From assembly GCA_963573305.1 (NCBI GenBank), contig OY754331.1, positions 96,339,434 to 96,403,433 on the forward strand: DNA of 64,000 nucleotides, in the 5' to 3' direction. Below, piece after piece: positions 36,733 through 49,260 of the stretch. The notes beneath the pieces were generated by a model, which worked only from the letters and a program-made list of their open reading frames with translations, was not told the origin of the DNA and did not search any database. Within the stretch, counting starts at the first letter, position 1, and each line of letters begins with the position of its first letter. The position numbers and the translations under genes are program-made. The stretch comes from Pyrrhosoma nymphula (lineage: Eukaryota > Arthropoda > Insecta > Odonata > Coenagrionidae).

Positions 36733-36800
36733 CTCCACTTATTGAATTTTATTGTTTCATTGTGGATTTCAATGAAACAATGAAAATTCATAAAGTGGAG
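36733..36800. repeat. 68-bp imperfect hairpin
   Basis: Arms of about 30 bases (CTCCACTTATTGAATTTTAT.. and its complement) close on the loop TGGATTT, with two small offsets. Could be a folded MITE relic or a structured RNA; no flanking target duplication is evident. Confidence 0.7.
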
Positions 36801-38334
36801 GTAACTGAGTTTTTTCAATTACCACCGTGAAAATGATCTTTTCCGGTTCTCGCGATAAATACCGACGGTAGAAGTACCAAACGTGGCCTCTAGGGTCTTG
36901 TATTGCAGCGTTCCACAACGTTTAAAGCAACTTTTCCTATGCAAGTGTCAATATTAAACACAGATGCTAAGTAAATGATTGATGTACCATTGGGGTTACT
37001 ATGAAAGGTCATGAGCAAATTATATTACCCTTTCCTGGGTTTTGTTGCGAAATGTATATAATCACGGGTATTTATAGAGGCAGAGAAAGGAAAGGTAACA
37101 TTAGGGATTGATTGACTGAAATACGCAATGAATCTTACGTGCGAAATTAATGAGAGAAAAGTCCAATTTTGAGAAAACAATAGGTCTCTCGAATTATTTA
37201 CATGGAAGCTCAAACAAGTTAGCAATGGACCTGAAACTATCAAATCGTTATTGTACCTAAACTGTTTCCTTTCGCGTGAAGTCAAACTGAACTGGGCATC
37301 ACAGTCGTACTATTGTTTGCTTCGTACCATTCAAAACTATATGCTTTGGGAAACTTGGTGGTACTCATCAGCGGAGAGTCTGAGGCTAGTGAAGGTGAGT
37401 CAAACGTCGACGAGGTACCAAAGGACTCCTGTATGTTACCTGTTGTAATTTGTAAATCTTTAAATACTAAATACTATAATTTCCTTTTTCACCAATTAGT
37501 AACAGAAATAGTTACTCTGAAAGTGGTAGATTACAATTGTTTCCTCATTAAAATGTCACAATCATTGTAATATTTCGTAACTAATGTTGTATTTTACTAT
37601 TAAAAAACTTAATGAATATCATAATTCTATGTTGTTTTAGGGGATTTGAGCCCATAGAATTGAAATGAAGCTATTCCAGGAACATATTTAGGCACCTGCG
37701 TCCCCTTTAAGGTGGTAGGAGAGATTTTTGTTTCAAAGCAATTTGTGTAAAACTAGGCATATGTGTTCTCATTAGTGATAACAGTAAATGAAAGTGAAAA
37801 ATTGCTATACTGATTTGGTTTTTTACAATTCAATGATGTTTAAACACGTAGTCTCATGGCACATATGTTTCGTAATAATTCGATTACATACTACGCATAA
37901 ATTTTCTTATAAATGCAAAATAACTCATTTAATTTTAACATTGTTGCTAACAAATAATGTGCCACGCTGATTCCAATATTCGAAAACAATATATTCTAAT
38001 AATATTTCGTCTTAATTTTTAATACCGCGCCGAAACCTCTAGTCATAACGTGCTTCAAGTAAGGCTAAAAATGTGAAATATAATCCTTGTATCATTTTCA
38101 TTACTGCCTATATGATGTCTCCCAACGCATAAACAGATGCGCTCAAATGAAATATGGTCCAAAAATAGTTTTATAGACTCTGTAACAAAGACATGAAAAA
38201 TTATTCAAATGTGCACTCGGTGACCCACGATTACCACTCCAACCACTTAACCCACCACCCTTGCACGATTTCTCCTCCCCGACGTCATACCTTTTTACAA
38301 GTGAGTGCCACCAAGTTTTGCGACATCTACACAC
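36801..38334. other. No gene recognised
   Basis: A donor-like GAAG|GTGAGT occurs at about 37395 inside an 85-codon frame (37313-37570), but there is no paired acceptor that leaves a convincing exon. Confidence 0.4.
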
Positions 38335-38990
38335 CTATGAGAGTGGAGCAGTAGTATGGGGGGGGAGAGGCAAGCACGACCTGGAGGCGTAAAATGACTT
38401 GGGAGGGAGCAGAGACGGTAGAATAGAGAGGGGGAGGGGTGTAGAACGAAAGGAAATCATATTATTGGGACAATGGTTTGATGGATATTTGGTCTCCCGA
38501 GGGGAATCTGGAAAATGGGGAAGCTGCCGGATGAAGAGGACCACAAAAGGCGGGAGGCCCTTGGATGAAGGGAAAAGGGACAGCTGAGTTACTTCGGCGT
38601 GGAGGGCGGGGAAAGGAAGCCGCAAAATTGGTGGAACACGAGAGAGAGTGTGTGCGAGAGGTGATACAATTGGGCAAGAGGGGCAAACGAGAAGGAGAGA
38701 GAGAGAGGGAGAGATAAGGAAGTTTGTTTTCGGGGAGGGGATTAAAAGGAGGTGTTTTGTGGGGAGGGGGGAAAGAGGGGATTCCCGAAGGAGGTGGGAT
38801 TAAAGCGGGAGGAGGAAGGAATGGTGGCGATGAGATAAGACGGCTGGGAAGCGCATTAAAAAGCTCAACCACGCTGAGGAGCAAAAGCGCGACTGCTAGA
38901 GGAAAGGTGCATTTTACACGCAGAGTGCGTGCATGGGGACAGCATGTGGGGGTAGAGAATCGTGAAGAGGAGGAATTTTGGGATTAACGC
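38335..38990 (+). repeat. GA-rich tract
   Basis: About 650 bases rich in GGGGAGG and GAGAGA, including a (GA)n run near 38695-38712. The 140-codon minus frame (38462-38884) is Pro/Ser/Leu-rich, as expected of the CT strand. Confidence 0.6.
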
Positions 38991-41900
38991 GTGCGTGGAA
39001 GGATAATAGGTAGAACTATAGAACAGGAAAAAAAGGAGGAGCATAACGTTCCCACGAACTGGGAACTTGCATTATTTTTAATAGGGACATGTTTGAGAAA
39101 CTTATGACCTGAAAATGTGAGGAACCAAAATAAAGTTGACAATATTTTTTATTTAAAAAAGTTGTTGTTATAATTTACGCGGAATCTGTGGCGTCGAAAC
39201 ACTACATACGAATTCCATACGCCATACGGAATATGGCGTATGGAATCACGGAACGGTATTTCTGCAACCAATCCGACGCGTTTTCATGTCAGGTGCAGCT
39301 GTTTTAGTCACGTTAGATTAAAAAAAACGTTTTTATTTCCTTTGTGGAAGGCAAAGAGTAGGTATGATTTCATCTATCCCGTGGAAAATTGAAAGTAGAG
39401 AAGAGATACGATACCGTGCAATGATTTCAGACCACTGAGATACCTTTATGGATCACCAGACTTTTAAAAATGTTTATGCACTTATGTAATCATTTTTGTC
39501 TGCGGTTGACACACATACAAATGGATCATATGCTTACTTCAGTTTGCGGGAACGTTTTCTATCATGTAACCACCTAATTATGGGAAATGAACTTTATGCA
39601 TGTCCCCAGAGCATGGCTAGCACAGAAACCCACCCGCACTCCATCTTAAAATGATCTCGACTTAACAATTCAAAAGAGGATAATTTTACACAGGTATACG
39701 TATTCGTCAAAACATCTAACCGAAACGTAAACCAAGAGCAAACGAGCTCATTAGACGGCATATTATGACGCAGATGTCACAATAGACAATCAAGCTTCAA
39801 GTTTTCACTAAGAAGTAAAATCTTTCGTAACGTAGACCGGCATTAAATAGTAACTGGGTATGAAACGCACCATGTTAAATGAAAGTGGAGACGAAAAAGA
39901 ATGATTAGGGAGGGACTGGGAAAAGTGTTGTGTGAGAGATAAAGTAGATGCAGCATAGCAAATGTCTAGCAGCATCGCCATGGCGCTTTAGGACGCAGGA
40001 AAAATCCTGATTCAGCACTCTTTCGAGTTAAAGACGCAAGAAGAAATGGGCTGAAGATATCTTGCTATTTCATTGCGTGGAACGGATCCCCCGAATAACT
40101 TCCACGCAGTTTAGGCCAAAGGGAGGAGAAGAATAGCAATAAAGAAAAAAATATCCTTCAACGTGGTAAAAAAAAGTCATAATTATCGTCGAATCACTAA
40201 ACTTAATGGAATTTATTTTTTATTAACTAAAATTTAGTTTAAAAAATAATTTTTATAAACAAAAATATTCGTTAGTTTTCATTTACTAAAATCAGAGTAA
40301 AGTAACTGGTGTAATGGCTAGCTACGTATAAAAAATAGTTACGTTTTAAATCGATGATCCTGCCAGTCGTAGATCTAAACATCCCATTTTATTATAAGGT
40401 ACATCTTAACTTAGCGAGGAATGAATTCACAGGAATAACAAAAAGCTGTTCACTTCAATTTTTCGAATGAGTTTCGGAACTATAAGAGAGGTGGGCAGCT
40501 AATTTCCACGTATAAAATGAAAAAATTTCGTTAGTAAGCCTGTAATAAATTTAAACTGACCACTTAAAATGATAAGGATGAATGGGATGGATCGAAGAAA
40601 TATGAATTTTACGGAGATATAAAAAAGAAAAACTAACGTAACTAAGGCAAAAGAGTATACAGAAGGCAACACGATTTCTCATGACTAAGTGAACTGAAAA
40701 AATCATGGGGGAAAATGTCAGACAGACGGCAAATAAAACTGAAGAATTAAGAAGAGAAAAATTGAAGATCCCACAGGAGAAACGAGAGTAGTGTTGAATC
40801 AAATTAAATCGACAATCACTCGAATGTAGGCTCTTAATAATACAAAGGCAAGTGGGTTAACAAGCAACTTATAATGACCAATATGCACAGCTTCACAGCT
40901 GAACCTGGTTAATCGTTCAAGAGACAACCCGCTCAAAGCACTACTAAATGTTCACTGGCTGTTGAAAATAATAAAATGTATTATACCTATTTTAAATAGT
41001 TATACGAGTTTTCCCGTTGGTCTTTTTATTGACGAAAATAACGAAATTGATAATGATTCGAAATAAATGTGATCTTCGATTTATCAAGGAAATAACTGAT
41101 CAAAAAATGTTTCTTTTCCGACATAATTCCCACAGGGTTGATAACATGTTCTTTTTATTCTTGACAACTTTAATATGAGAGTTAGTATGTATTTGTGTAA
41201 GCCTGGTGAAAAAAATTATAATATAATGGGGGACGTCCCTCCATCTAATAGTCATCACTGTAGGTAGATCCCACGTTTTGGAGTTCTTCATAGATTAAAC
41301 AAAATAAGGACTGAAGACTGTACATATTTTCCCACAAGAAAAAATCTGATGCAAGATGATCAAAATTTGCAGAGTATTTCAGAGGAAATTCATCATATGG
41401 CTGATATTCAAAATAAGTGTATTTAAAAAATACGACTGTAGTATGTAAAAGTTGAAAGAATTGGTTGAGATTTGGACCAGTGTAATTAAATAAAAAAATC
41501 TATCTTTCTGATGAAAGTTTCCAGCCAGATTAGGATTGCAACGAGGAAAGAAGTTATCAATTCTTGCATGCTGACGCAGCCACTTTAAGAGACACGTCAA
41601 ATTTTTTCAGTAATATTAACAAAACTATAACTCAGAAAGTATAAATTTGGAAAGTAGTCCTAACAGTCTCGTATGCTCCGTGTATAACTTTTGCATCAAC
41701 GTGCGCTTATGCTCGTATGGAATGTAAGTTATTATTTATAATTTCTTTGATGTTGATAGCATATAATCAGGGCCGGGTTAAAGGGTGTAGAGGTCCGATA
41801 CTGATGAATTGAAGGCCCCAGGTTACAATGTACAGCCAACGTATACAACGTTGAATGAACACAACACAATAAGTAGACTCGTTGTTTTTATACTCATGTA

Positions 41901-41999
41901 AGAGCTTAGGTTCAAATTTCTCGTTCTTAGACTCTTTCGGTGTCTTGTAGAGAGTACTACGTAGATGTGGATACTTCCTACAACATTGCTAGCATATGG
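38991..41999. other. No gene recognised; short palindrome
   Basis: A 15-bp-arm palindrome around ATTCCATACGCCAT lies at 39212-39246. A hAT-like CAGGGCCGGGTTAAAGGG string at 41770 lacks a partner end. Everything else is AT-rich. Confidence 0.45.
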
Positions 42000-42000
42000 T

Positions 42001-42570
42001 GTAGAGCATTGTGGTGAAAATCCTCCTGACAAGTATTTGTAGTTTTCTGCAAGAGTGCGTCCAAGATAATAGCGCAGTTGACAGTCAGAAATGCAGCCAA
42101 TTTGTAAACACGCCCAAAGGCCTTTCGGGAAGGGAATCACGTGACCTAAGAATCAATAATGGAGTCCTTTGTTACATCATACGATCGTGAAAAAATAGTC
42201 TATTTATCGTATCTTCTTAAGCCAAATCAGCATATTTCAACTGTACTATAATCTTGGAGGGATTCCAATGCATCAGTAGTCGTAGTTTCAATAGCATTGC
42301 AGTTCAAAATTTGATAATTTGAGCTAAAAGCAAACTTTCTATAAAAAATTTGTATCCGTGTGCACTTAAGTAGTTTCAAATACTTATATAGGTACTCACC
42401 GTTTCCAGAGAAGCAGTACGATTTACTCTACATCATTATGGTGAAAATTCACTTCTTGCCACGTATTTGCAGGTTTTTGGAAATACATCTTTACTCGTAG
42501 TTTCAAAACAATTTTTATGACAGAGTGTAGTACATGTTGGTGAAAACCACCCCCTGCCACACACCCTTGA
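42001..42570 (+). repeat. Three diverged copies of a ~45-bp unit
   Basis: A unit like (T)ACATxxTGGTGAAAATC followed by CCTGxCAxGTATTTG occurs at about 42001-42050, 42426-42480 and 42525-42570. The MITE at 42059-42259 lies between the first two. The third copy runs into the LINE 3' tip. Confidence 0.5.
42059..42259. mobile_element. Unclassified MITE, copy B
   Basis: Begins GTCCAAGATAATAGCGCAGTTG; the right end reverse-complemented gives CTCCAAGATTATAGTACAGTTG. Full-length relative of 23293-23485, eight bases longer. No transposase and no evident target duplication. Confidence 0.7.
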
Positions 42571-42600
42571 GATGGCTTGCAGGGTAACATGTAGACGAAG
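42545..42600 (+). mobile_element. LINE 3' tip, plus strand
   Basis: Contains CCACCCCCTGCCACACACCC and GCAGGGTAACATGTAGACGA, following the end of the LINE coding region and first tail bases. Weaker match than the 35.5 kb copy. Confidence 0.45.
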
Positions 42601-42609
42601 AAAAGAAAA

Positions 42610-43285
42610 GTTCAGCTTACGATGGGGAAAACTGCTTTGGAATGGTTGGAAGCGTTGGAGAACAAGGGAGAAAAAAGGAACAAGGAAATGTCACGCAACG
42701 GACAAGATGAAGAAGAGACGAAGGCCGTGATGAAGACGATGAAACGAGAGAGAGAGAGAAAGCGGCGTGGGACGTGTCGCAATAAGGACGAGGAAAGCAA
42801 GGCAGAGAGAGAAAGGGTACGTAGGTGAGGTGCTGCCCCTATGAAGAGCGCTTACGGGCTCTTAAAGGACGAATGGGGTGAAGTTGGACGGAAGAAGAAA
42901 GGCGACGGTGAGGAAATGGAGGGGGGGTGGTAATTAGCCCGGAGAGGGCAGGAGGTGGAGGAGGATGGCCTAACGAAGGGAAGGTTGGTTGGGGACACAG
43001 GGCAGAGGAGAAAGGGTTTTGAGGGGGTGGGATGGGAGGTGTCGTCTTTAAAAGCGATTGTAGCATAGGGGGAGGGCATATTGAGGAGACGAAGAGAGTG
43101 GGATCATGGGAAGCGTGAGAGGAACGTGGTAGGTCGTCGTCACAGGCTGGAAGTTGTGAGTAATAATTGCGAGCGACGAGAAGGCGAGTGGGAATCTGAG
43201 GAGAGTGCGAGAGAGAAATCATTAGAGCAGAGGGAGAGGGAAGGAAAAGTGGGGAGGGAGCTAGGTATTGCAGGTCAACTGCTGA
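42610..43285 (+). repeat. GA-rich tract
   Basis: Nearly 680 bases of purine-rich + strand with some CpG. The 68-codon + frame at its start and the 155-codon minus frame (42839-43306) are low-complexity artefacts. Confidence 0.6.
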
Positions 43286-43289
43286 GAGG

Positions 43290-44200
43290 TATGAAGTTCC
43301 TTTCACAAGATGCTTACTTCAGGGCTGAAAATGTAACATATTTCATAAAAAAAGTTCAAATCGTGTCATAAAAGTGAATAACTACAACGCGCGAGTTAAA
43401 GCTGCTGAAAGTTCCGAAAAATTACATACCATCTAAGGTAGAGGCACTCGTTCTTCGCATCGTCTGAGCCTTCTGGCTACAACATTAAGCTATACCAATG
43501 CAATTTTAAATAATTGATTTGTAATTTTGTGAATATTTTATTTCACATTCATTTGTGCATATCAGCTCCACTTTTCTTTCTTTTTGTACGCTTCTTACAT
43601 TGCTTTCTTTTTTAGTGCATTTGCTTAATCTATTATTAGGTTTTCGCAAGTTTTTCACACTCCCTTTCATGTGTGGGTGTTTCCCTGCAGTGGGTTTTTT
43701 CGTTAAGGATATCAGCTCATATTCCTTACGTTTTTCCCACAGTCGTGAATATCGTTCTACATTGTTTATATTCCAGTTTCTACATTATAAAATTTTGATG
43801 GTCATTTTTTTGTACTTTTTCTATAATTTTAATAGTCAAATTGTAATTGCTTCATAGATGTTTTTGACGAAGGGTAAGCTGGAAGAAGAGACTGTAACAG
43901 GCTCAATCTCGCCCAAATAAAGTCGCATTATTACTTTTATTATACCTACCACAAGGCATATTTTGAAATCACATAATTTGTGGGCTTTGAACAAAATACG
44001 ACCGATTGTAATTCAGCACGGATATCACACCAATCCGTTTCAGCAGAAGAGCTGGGCAAGTAAGATAATATAAAATAAAGTTGTTGCTGTTGTTGCAGTT
44101 GTTTCCGTGTGTGTTTCTGTTAGTTTTCGTGTTTTCTTACTCATCGGATTCCGTTGAAAATCATTATCGTAATCAGCCAAATCTAGTAATGCGCCAAAGG
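43290..44200 (+). repeat. Dispersed repeat, copy 1, split by an insertion
   Basis: 43290-43495 and 43972-44200 align in order with 50485-50690 and 50697-50945. Shared strings include GAATAACT, GTCTGA(G/A)CC, GGCTACA, GTGGGCTT, ACAAAATACGACCG, CAATCCGTT and TGTTTTCT(T/C)ACTCATCG. About 475 bases between the two parts are absent from the 50.6 kb copy. Family unknown. Confidence 0.65.
43496..43971 (+). mobile_element. Nested insertion with decayed hammerhead-like end
   Basis: Present only in this copy of the repeat, so it probably inserted later. It is T-rich and near its 3' end carries CTGGAAGAAGAG..GGCTC..TCGCCC (43879-43914). This resembles the CUGANGA, stem II and GAAAC order of Penelope-type hammerheads with several core changes. 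Junctions are uncertain by some tens of bases. Confidence 0.45.
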
Positions 44201-46530
44201 CTATTTCACACGATAAATACTGCATTGCTAAAGGTCAAACTGGATTCAGTATGCTACGAATCGTACCATGTAAACCGTCGTATGTATCCGTAGTAAGAGT
44301 TGAATTCGATATTCATAACTGAAAATATCAATGAGTACAATACTTATTTTCTATCTGATTCTCTACTAACAATCACAAGAAATAAGGTGAGCCCAGTTTT
44401 TTTTTAGAGTTTACCAGTGATTGTGCCGGAATATAATGTAATCATCTTCGGAGAAGCTTTGTATTCGAGAAAATGAGTTCTCCAGACTTTCAAATTTGCT
44501 TTCCAGAAGGTTGTTCAAAACGTGTTGTAAACAATATAGTACCTGTGCCATAAAAAAATCAACAGTTTATTTAGTTCAATAAATGTCTTTACAGCGCCAC
44601 TGCGCACTTCAACTAGCATCGTGTAAACACAGGCTTTGAATTCAATTCCGAGGTTTTGAATTCAAGTTCAAAATTTTGTCCCGGTTATCGGCTCTGATCT
44701 CACTGCCTACCTCAGAGTGTTGTTTAAAACTGCCACAAGGCTTTGTAGGGGACACGAGGAGGAAAAAATTAATGGCTCTTGTATAGGACAATCGTGATGC
44801 CCCGGGAACGAAGAAAGAATGGGTATCAGCTGAGAAAGTGGATAAAAAAATAGGCTAGGAATACTCACTCAGTCCCCCCGACTGGTTAAGTGTCGTGGCA
44901 GTTCCCACCGCTAGGTATGAACCTCAGCCAGTTTGAGGTTTGAACCTCAGTAGTGACATTTGTCGTTGTAATTCCAATCCCTACATAAGTGCTTTGTGGA
45001 GGGCACTTTAAGCATATAAAGCGTTCAACATAGGTGAGCTTACCCCTAAGCCAAGAGGAGAACTATTTCCACCACTGCGCTAAATTTTAGAAAGTTACTT
45101 TAAAGAATTATTTTTGCATACAGGATGAATACTAGATGTGAGGTAATTACAAGGCAACGGTAAAAGCTAATTTTCCTGTTACTATTGGCAACGTCGCATC
45201 TCCGGCCTTGCTGAGATTAACACAGAAAAAGTATCTATATAAGACCTCATGCAGTCAACTTAATGTGAAACGGACTATATTATTTCATCCACCGTGTCGT
45301 ATTGGACGCTAAACTGTGGTCCCCTTGGCGTCATTCGGCAAGATTTGGCTAAAGCATGCGCTTAGATTCTCACCCATAGTTCTGCATTAGGCGTACTCGG
45401 CCGGGCCTTAAAGTGGCTCTACACTCACTATGTATGTCAAAACTAATACTAAAGTACACATTTGTATTTATTTTGTTTCAAAATCGTGCTTTCACTGATG
45501 AAATGGGTAACTTATTTAAAACAAAAATTAAGGCACAAAATATGCAGATTATTCGACGAATATATTTTTAATGACCACATTTTTCCAGCCATAGGAGTCG
45601 ACCGCAGCGGCATTTGAATAGAACGACCGCATTTAGAATTCAATTGTAGCAGTAATTCGCAATAAAATTTCAGAAATAGTTGGCATGATTCCTATATTTT
45701 ATTTTCATTCAATTTCCTAGGACTTTTTACTTCTTTTTAAACAGTTTTAATTAAAGGCTTATACCTGCTTTCTCGTTCAAATTAAAGTTTTTCTACTGTA
45801 ATCTGAGCAATTTCCATAAGAGTTCATGCTGAAATTTCCAATTTCTAGGCTGAATTACAGAAAAACTAGCCTGGAAACCCTATTTATTTCAACTCAGTTC
45901 ATAAAACGCACTTTAAAGATGCTATATTTAGGTTAACAGAATTTCTGGAATAAGCGACCATGGGGCCAAAGCAACCCTAAAGTAACTAGCAAATTCTAAC
46001 GAACTGGCATATTAGCATAGCAGTGGTCACTAGGCTGCGCCTCGAGCGCCAGGCTACCGCGGAGGGATCAGAGTCTCCTCCTTTGGAGTCAGACCTGCGC
46101 AGCCAAATGCAATTCAGTAGGTTCGCACATTCCGGAATCAGATAGGTAATATATGTACTACCTTTCGAGAGACATGGGCTTACCGAATACACATGTAAGC
46201 CCACGCAGGTCCTACCGGTGAGTAGGAGACCACTTAAGCACTCTGGCAGTGTTTAAGCGAGCGGATTCGGGCGCATTGACCGTGAAGATAAGAGACGGGA
46301 TTAGGACTTTAGATCGGCTTTGCGCTTGGCAGTCCTGCCTCGTTGAGTACGTGCAATGCAGAACTCCACTCTCTCCGCCCTTCCTCCATTTCCCTATTTC
46401 CTAGGCTCCAACCTTCCTCCATTACCGACCGACGCACCATATGCTTGATGGCGCAAATGACCTCCGTGGTCTATCACTTCTCCAAATAACCAACAAACCA
46501 AGCGCTCATTCGTAGGGCATATGAAACTGA
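44201..46530. other. No gene recognised; SINE-like hint at 44.9 kb
   Basis: 44885-45000 has a GGTTTGAACCTC box B-like string and duplicated GAACCTCAG, but box A is poor. 46010-46110 is locally GC-rich. No protein motifs. Confidence 0.4.
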
Positions 46531-46534
46531 TGGG

Positions 46535-46690
46535 GAAACAATATCCTCGGCAATAACATCTGAGTACTACCCCGCAAGTTGCCGTAATGGTGCGAGGCAG
46601 GGGGTGTGAGGACACCAGCTGCAATGATGGTCCACGGAAGGAAATTGGAAAAGAGAATGGACGAAAAAGAGATTCGTCATGATGAATTAG
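46535..46690 (-). mobile_element. LINE 3' end fragment, minus strand
   Basis: Reverse complement reads CCAATTTCCTTCCG..GCAGCTGGTGTCCTCACACC and CCCTGCCTCGCACC. It parallels CCATTTCCTTCCC..GGCTGGTGTCCTAACACC at 5832-5866. The 102-codon minus frame across it is not intact reverse transcriptase. Confidence 0.6.
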
Positions 46691-47016
46691 TGTTCTGTTC
46701 ATTTTTGCATTAATTAATGGGGAAAGGGAAGAGTGAATCCCTAAGTGTACCTGAACAAATGTGAATTTAACTTATCTTATTGTATTACACCCGTCAAACA
46801 ATCACCTAACGTCAAATAATCAAAGAACTCCGCAAAAGTATCCGAACAAAGTGAATTTCTCTGATTTTAATGTATTGCTACCACCATACAATCATCTTAC
46901 GCGGTGAAAACGAAATATTATCTCCGAGAACCCTCAGCTCAGTACCCCACAAACAAAAGGAAAGGCAGGAAAATGGTGCTCGAAATAGTAAAAAAGGAAA
47001 AAGGAAGTACAGAAAC
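46691..47016. other. No feature recognised
   Basis: AT-rich flank of the palindrome; overlapping 63- and 64-codon frames only. Confidence 0.4.
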
Positions 47017-47173
47017 TTATTATTTAATGATGAGTTGTTCTTGGGTTTCCCACCGGGTTAGGCTTTCCATGATTGCCAGGCAATCATGGAAAGCCTAACC
47101 CGGTGGGAAACCCGAGAACAACTCATCAGCATCATTCACCGGGAAAGCCTAAAATCATAATTATTATTTAATG
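47017..47173. repeat. 101-bp near-perfect palindrome flanked by 13-bp direct repeats
   Basis: 47028-47078 and 47078-47128 are inverted arms of 50 bases around a single A (47078), with one mismatch. TTATTATTTAATG occurs at 47017-47029 and again at 47161-47173. Between the palindrome and the right direct repeat is a short piece with a partial copy of the arm (CACCGGGAAAGCCT). The arrangement resembles a foldback insertion with a target duplication, or a template-switch product. Confidence 0.9.
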
Positions 47174-48394
47174 TAAAACGATACAAATCATTGTATACGC
47201 CTATTTAATCATTTAAATAAAAATAATCGACTGATTGTTGCCTTCAGTGAACTTACCCCTTCATATTTTAGTCCAATGAGCAGTGGTTCCATTGTGACTG
47301 CCTCATGTGCATTCCACTTGACAGATTATATGAATGAGAATAACGATAGGCTCACAAATTAGTTGAGCTTGGTTTGTCAAGGAAAAACTAAGCGATAACG
47401 TCTGTGAGGTTTTAATCCAACATGACTATACGAAAAATGGAATAAAAATAAATTCTATCGAGTGAACAACAACAGTTGCAGCATTGTAAACGTAAAAACA
47501 CAAATGAAATATCATAGCTTAAAATTCCATCAATAGATAGAAGATATATTACGCATATTTCATCAAAAAACAGAACGAAGGAAGTTCAGGGAAAAATCCT
47601 TAAGAAAATCTATTTATACAATTTTTAAATAACTGAGCTACTGAACTTGTATTGAAATTGAATGAAATTTAATTGAAAACATCAGCAAACATTTATTTTA
47701 CATAAACTTCTGTAAATAGGGTTTTCTTACGTAACTACGGATCCAAAACTAAATGTAATAATTATGAAGTACTTTTGGTACCATGAGCTCAATATTTATA
47801 AAAAATGCAGTGTGCTTTCTTAAGTACTGCATTTTTTTTAATTCAACACCTCTATTTATGTAAACGCACAACATGGTATTCAATCAAAATCATACTACTG
47901 AGGGACATGGATTTCAAAGCATAATAAAACGGAGCATATGGCAATATATGAACCATAAGAACACAACTAAAGGAAAAACGGAAACTATCAGCGGAAAGGG
48001 GGAAAATATTCATTCAAAATCTTTATCCATAAGCTTAAAATGGAGGGACGAATATGAATTGATTAAAGCATTTTAAAGCGGGATGGATAAAAATTATTCA
48101 TAAAGAAATAAAGGCGTTAGCTGAAAAAGGAGATGTATTGTAAATTTGCATCGAGCCAATCTTCCGAGGATGAGAATGATATCGACGCATAACGTCGAGC
48201 TAATCTTCGGATTGATAACTGCTGATAATGAGAAAACATGGAAGCATAACGCCACTGACGTAAGGAAACATGACACCTCCTTAATTGCGAATGGACGCGA
48301 GAGGATTTGTGCGCAGGATACATTCCACTTCTCCGCATAGAAAAAAAATTTCAACGTTGACCCTTTAAAATCCTTCTTCCCTAATGTCTACCCT
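47174..48394. other. No gene recognised
   Basis: AT-rich. Overlapping frames on both strands at 48094-48354 have no motif. Confidence 0.4.
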
Positions 48395-49260
48395 ATTACA
48401 GCAGAGAGTAGAGGACGGAGATAAGAAGAAATAATGAGGAACCGCACGTGCGAAGACAGGCGTGTGAGAGCAGGTCAAAATGGCAAGAGAGGAGGACGAG
48501 ATGAGGGAGAAAGTGAGGGAGTGTGAGGGGAGGGGGGGATAAAACGAGAGTGGAGAGGAAAGTAGAAAGAGTAGGAGAAGCAACTCCGTAAATGTGTGCT
48601 CGGCAAGGTTGCAGAGGTCGTCACAAGGGGAGCGCACGCTAATGAAAGGCTGCGGATGTGGCAAAAGAAAAAGGGATGGGATTACAAGGAATACCAAAGT
48701 GGAAACGGCTGGAAAATTAAGGCGGTGAAGGCAGATTATGTGGCAATGCCCGTTTGCGTTACAGGCTAGGATTCATCTCGCACGCATTTAACGAGAGAGA
48801 GGAGTAGCAAGAGTGGAGGAGACGTTAACGATGGGAATGCAAGAGAGTACGCAGACGGGGAAAGACACTCGAAATGTGATTCAAATTAGATGAAAAAGGG
48901 AGGAGTTCAGATCAAGAGGGAGAGAGAATGACGCAGTGGGGAGGAGGATGGGTGTAGGTAGGGGAAGTATCACGGGGAAATGGAGAGAGAGAAAAAACAA
49001 TGATGGGAAATTAACGTGATTTCGATGGGTTTTGCTGAGGCGGGGAAAATAGGTACGCCCAAGCGTAATGCGAAGCGAAGAGAGAAAGAGAGAGAGACAG
49101 AGAGAGAACAAGAATATGGGGTAGGTAATGGCGGAGAGGTTAGGGAAAGGGAATAATGGAAGAATATGAAGAAACGGAGAATGAAGAAGATGATCCCGGA
49201 GAAGAGAGTCAAATAACGATCGAGAGTCATGCGTGGAAAGAAATGAGGAAACGATCGGAA
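48395..49260 (+). repeat. Longest GA-rich tract
   Basis: About 870 bases, purine-rich on the + strand with short interruptions (48660-48790), including AGAGAGAAAGAGAGAGAGAC near 49080. The complementary 76-110 codon frames are Ser/Leu/Pro-rich artefacts. Confidence 0.6.

Noticed and set aside
37313..37570. Frame crossing a GTGAGT donor near 37395
   Set aside because: No acceptor upstream that would make a bounded exon, and the open frame continues past the donor without sign of coding bias.
41770..41790. CAGGGCCGG-type hAT terminus
   Set aside because: Single end only; no matching right end.
42839..43306. 155-codon minus-strand open frame
   Set aside because: Low-complexity Pro/Ser/Leu frame over a GA-rich tract.
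44885..45000. SINE-like unit with GGTTTGAACCTC
   Set aside because: Box A not convincing; the string is explained by a short internal duplication and inverted repeat.
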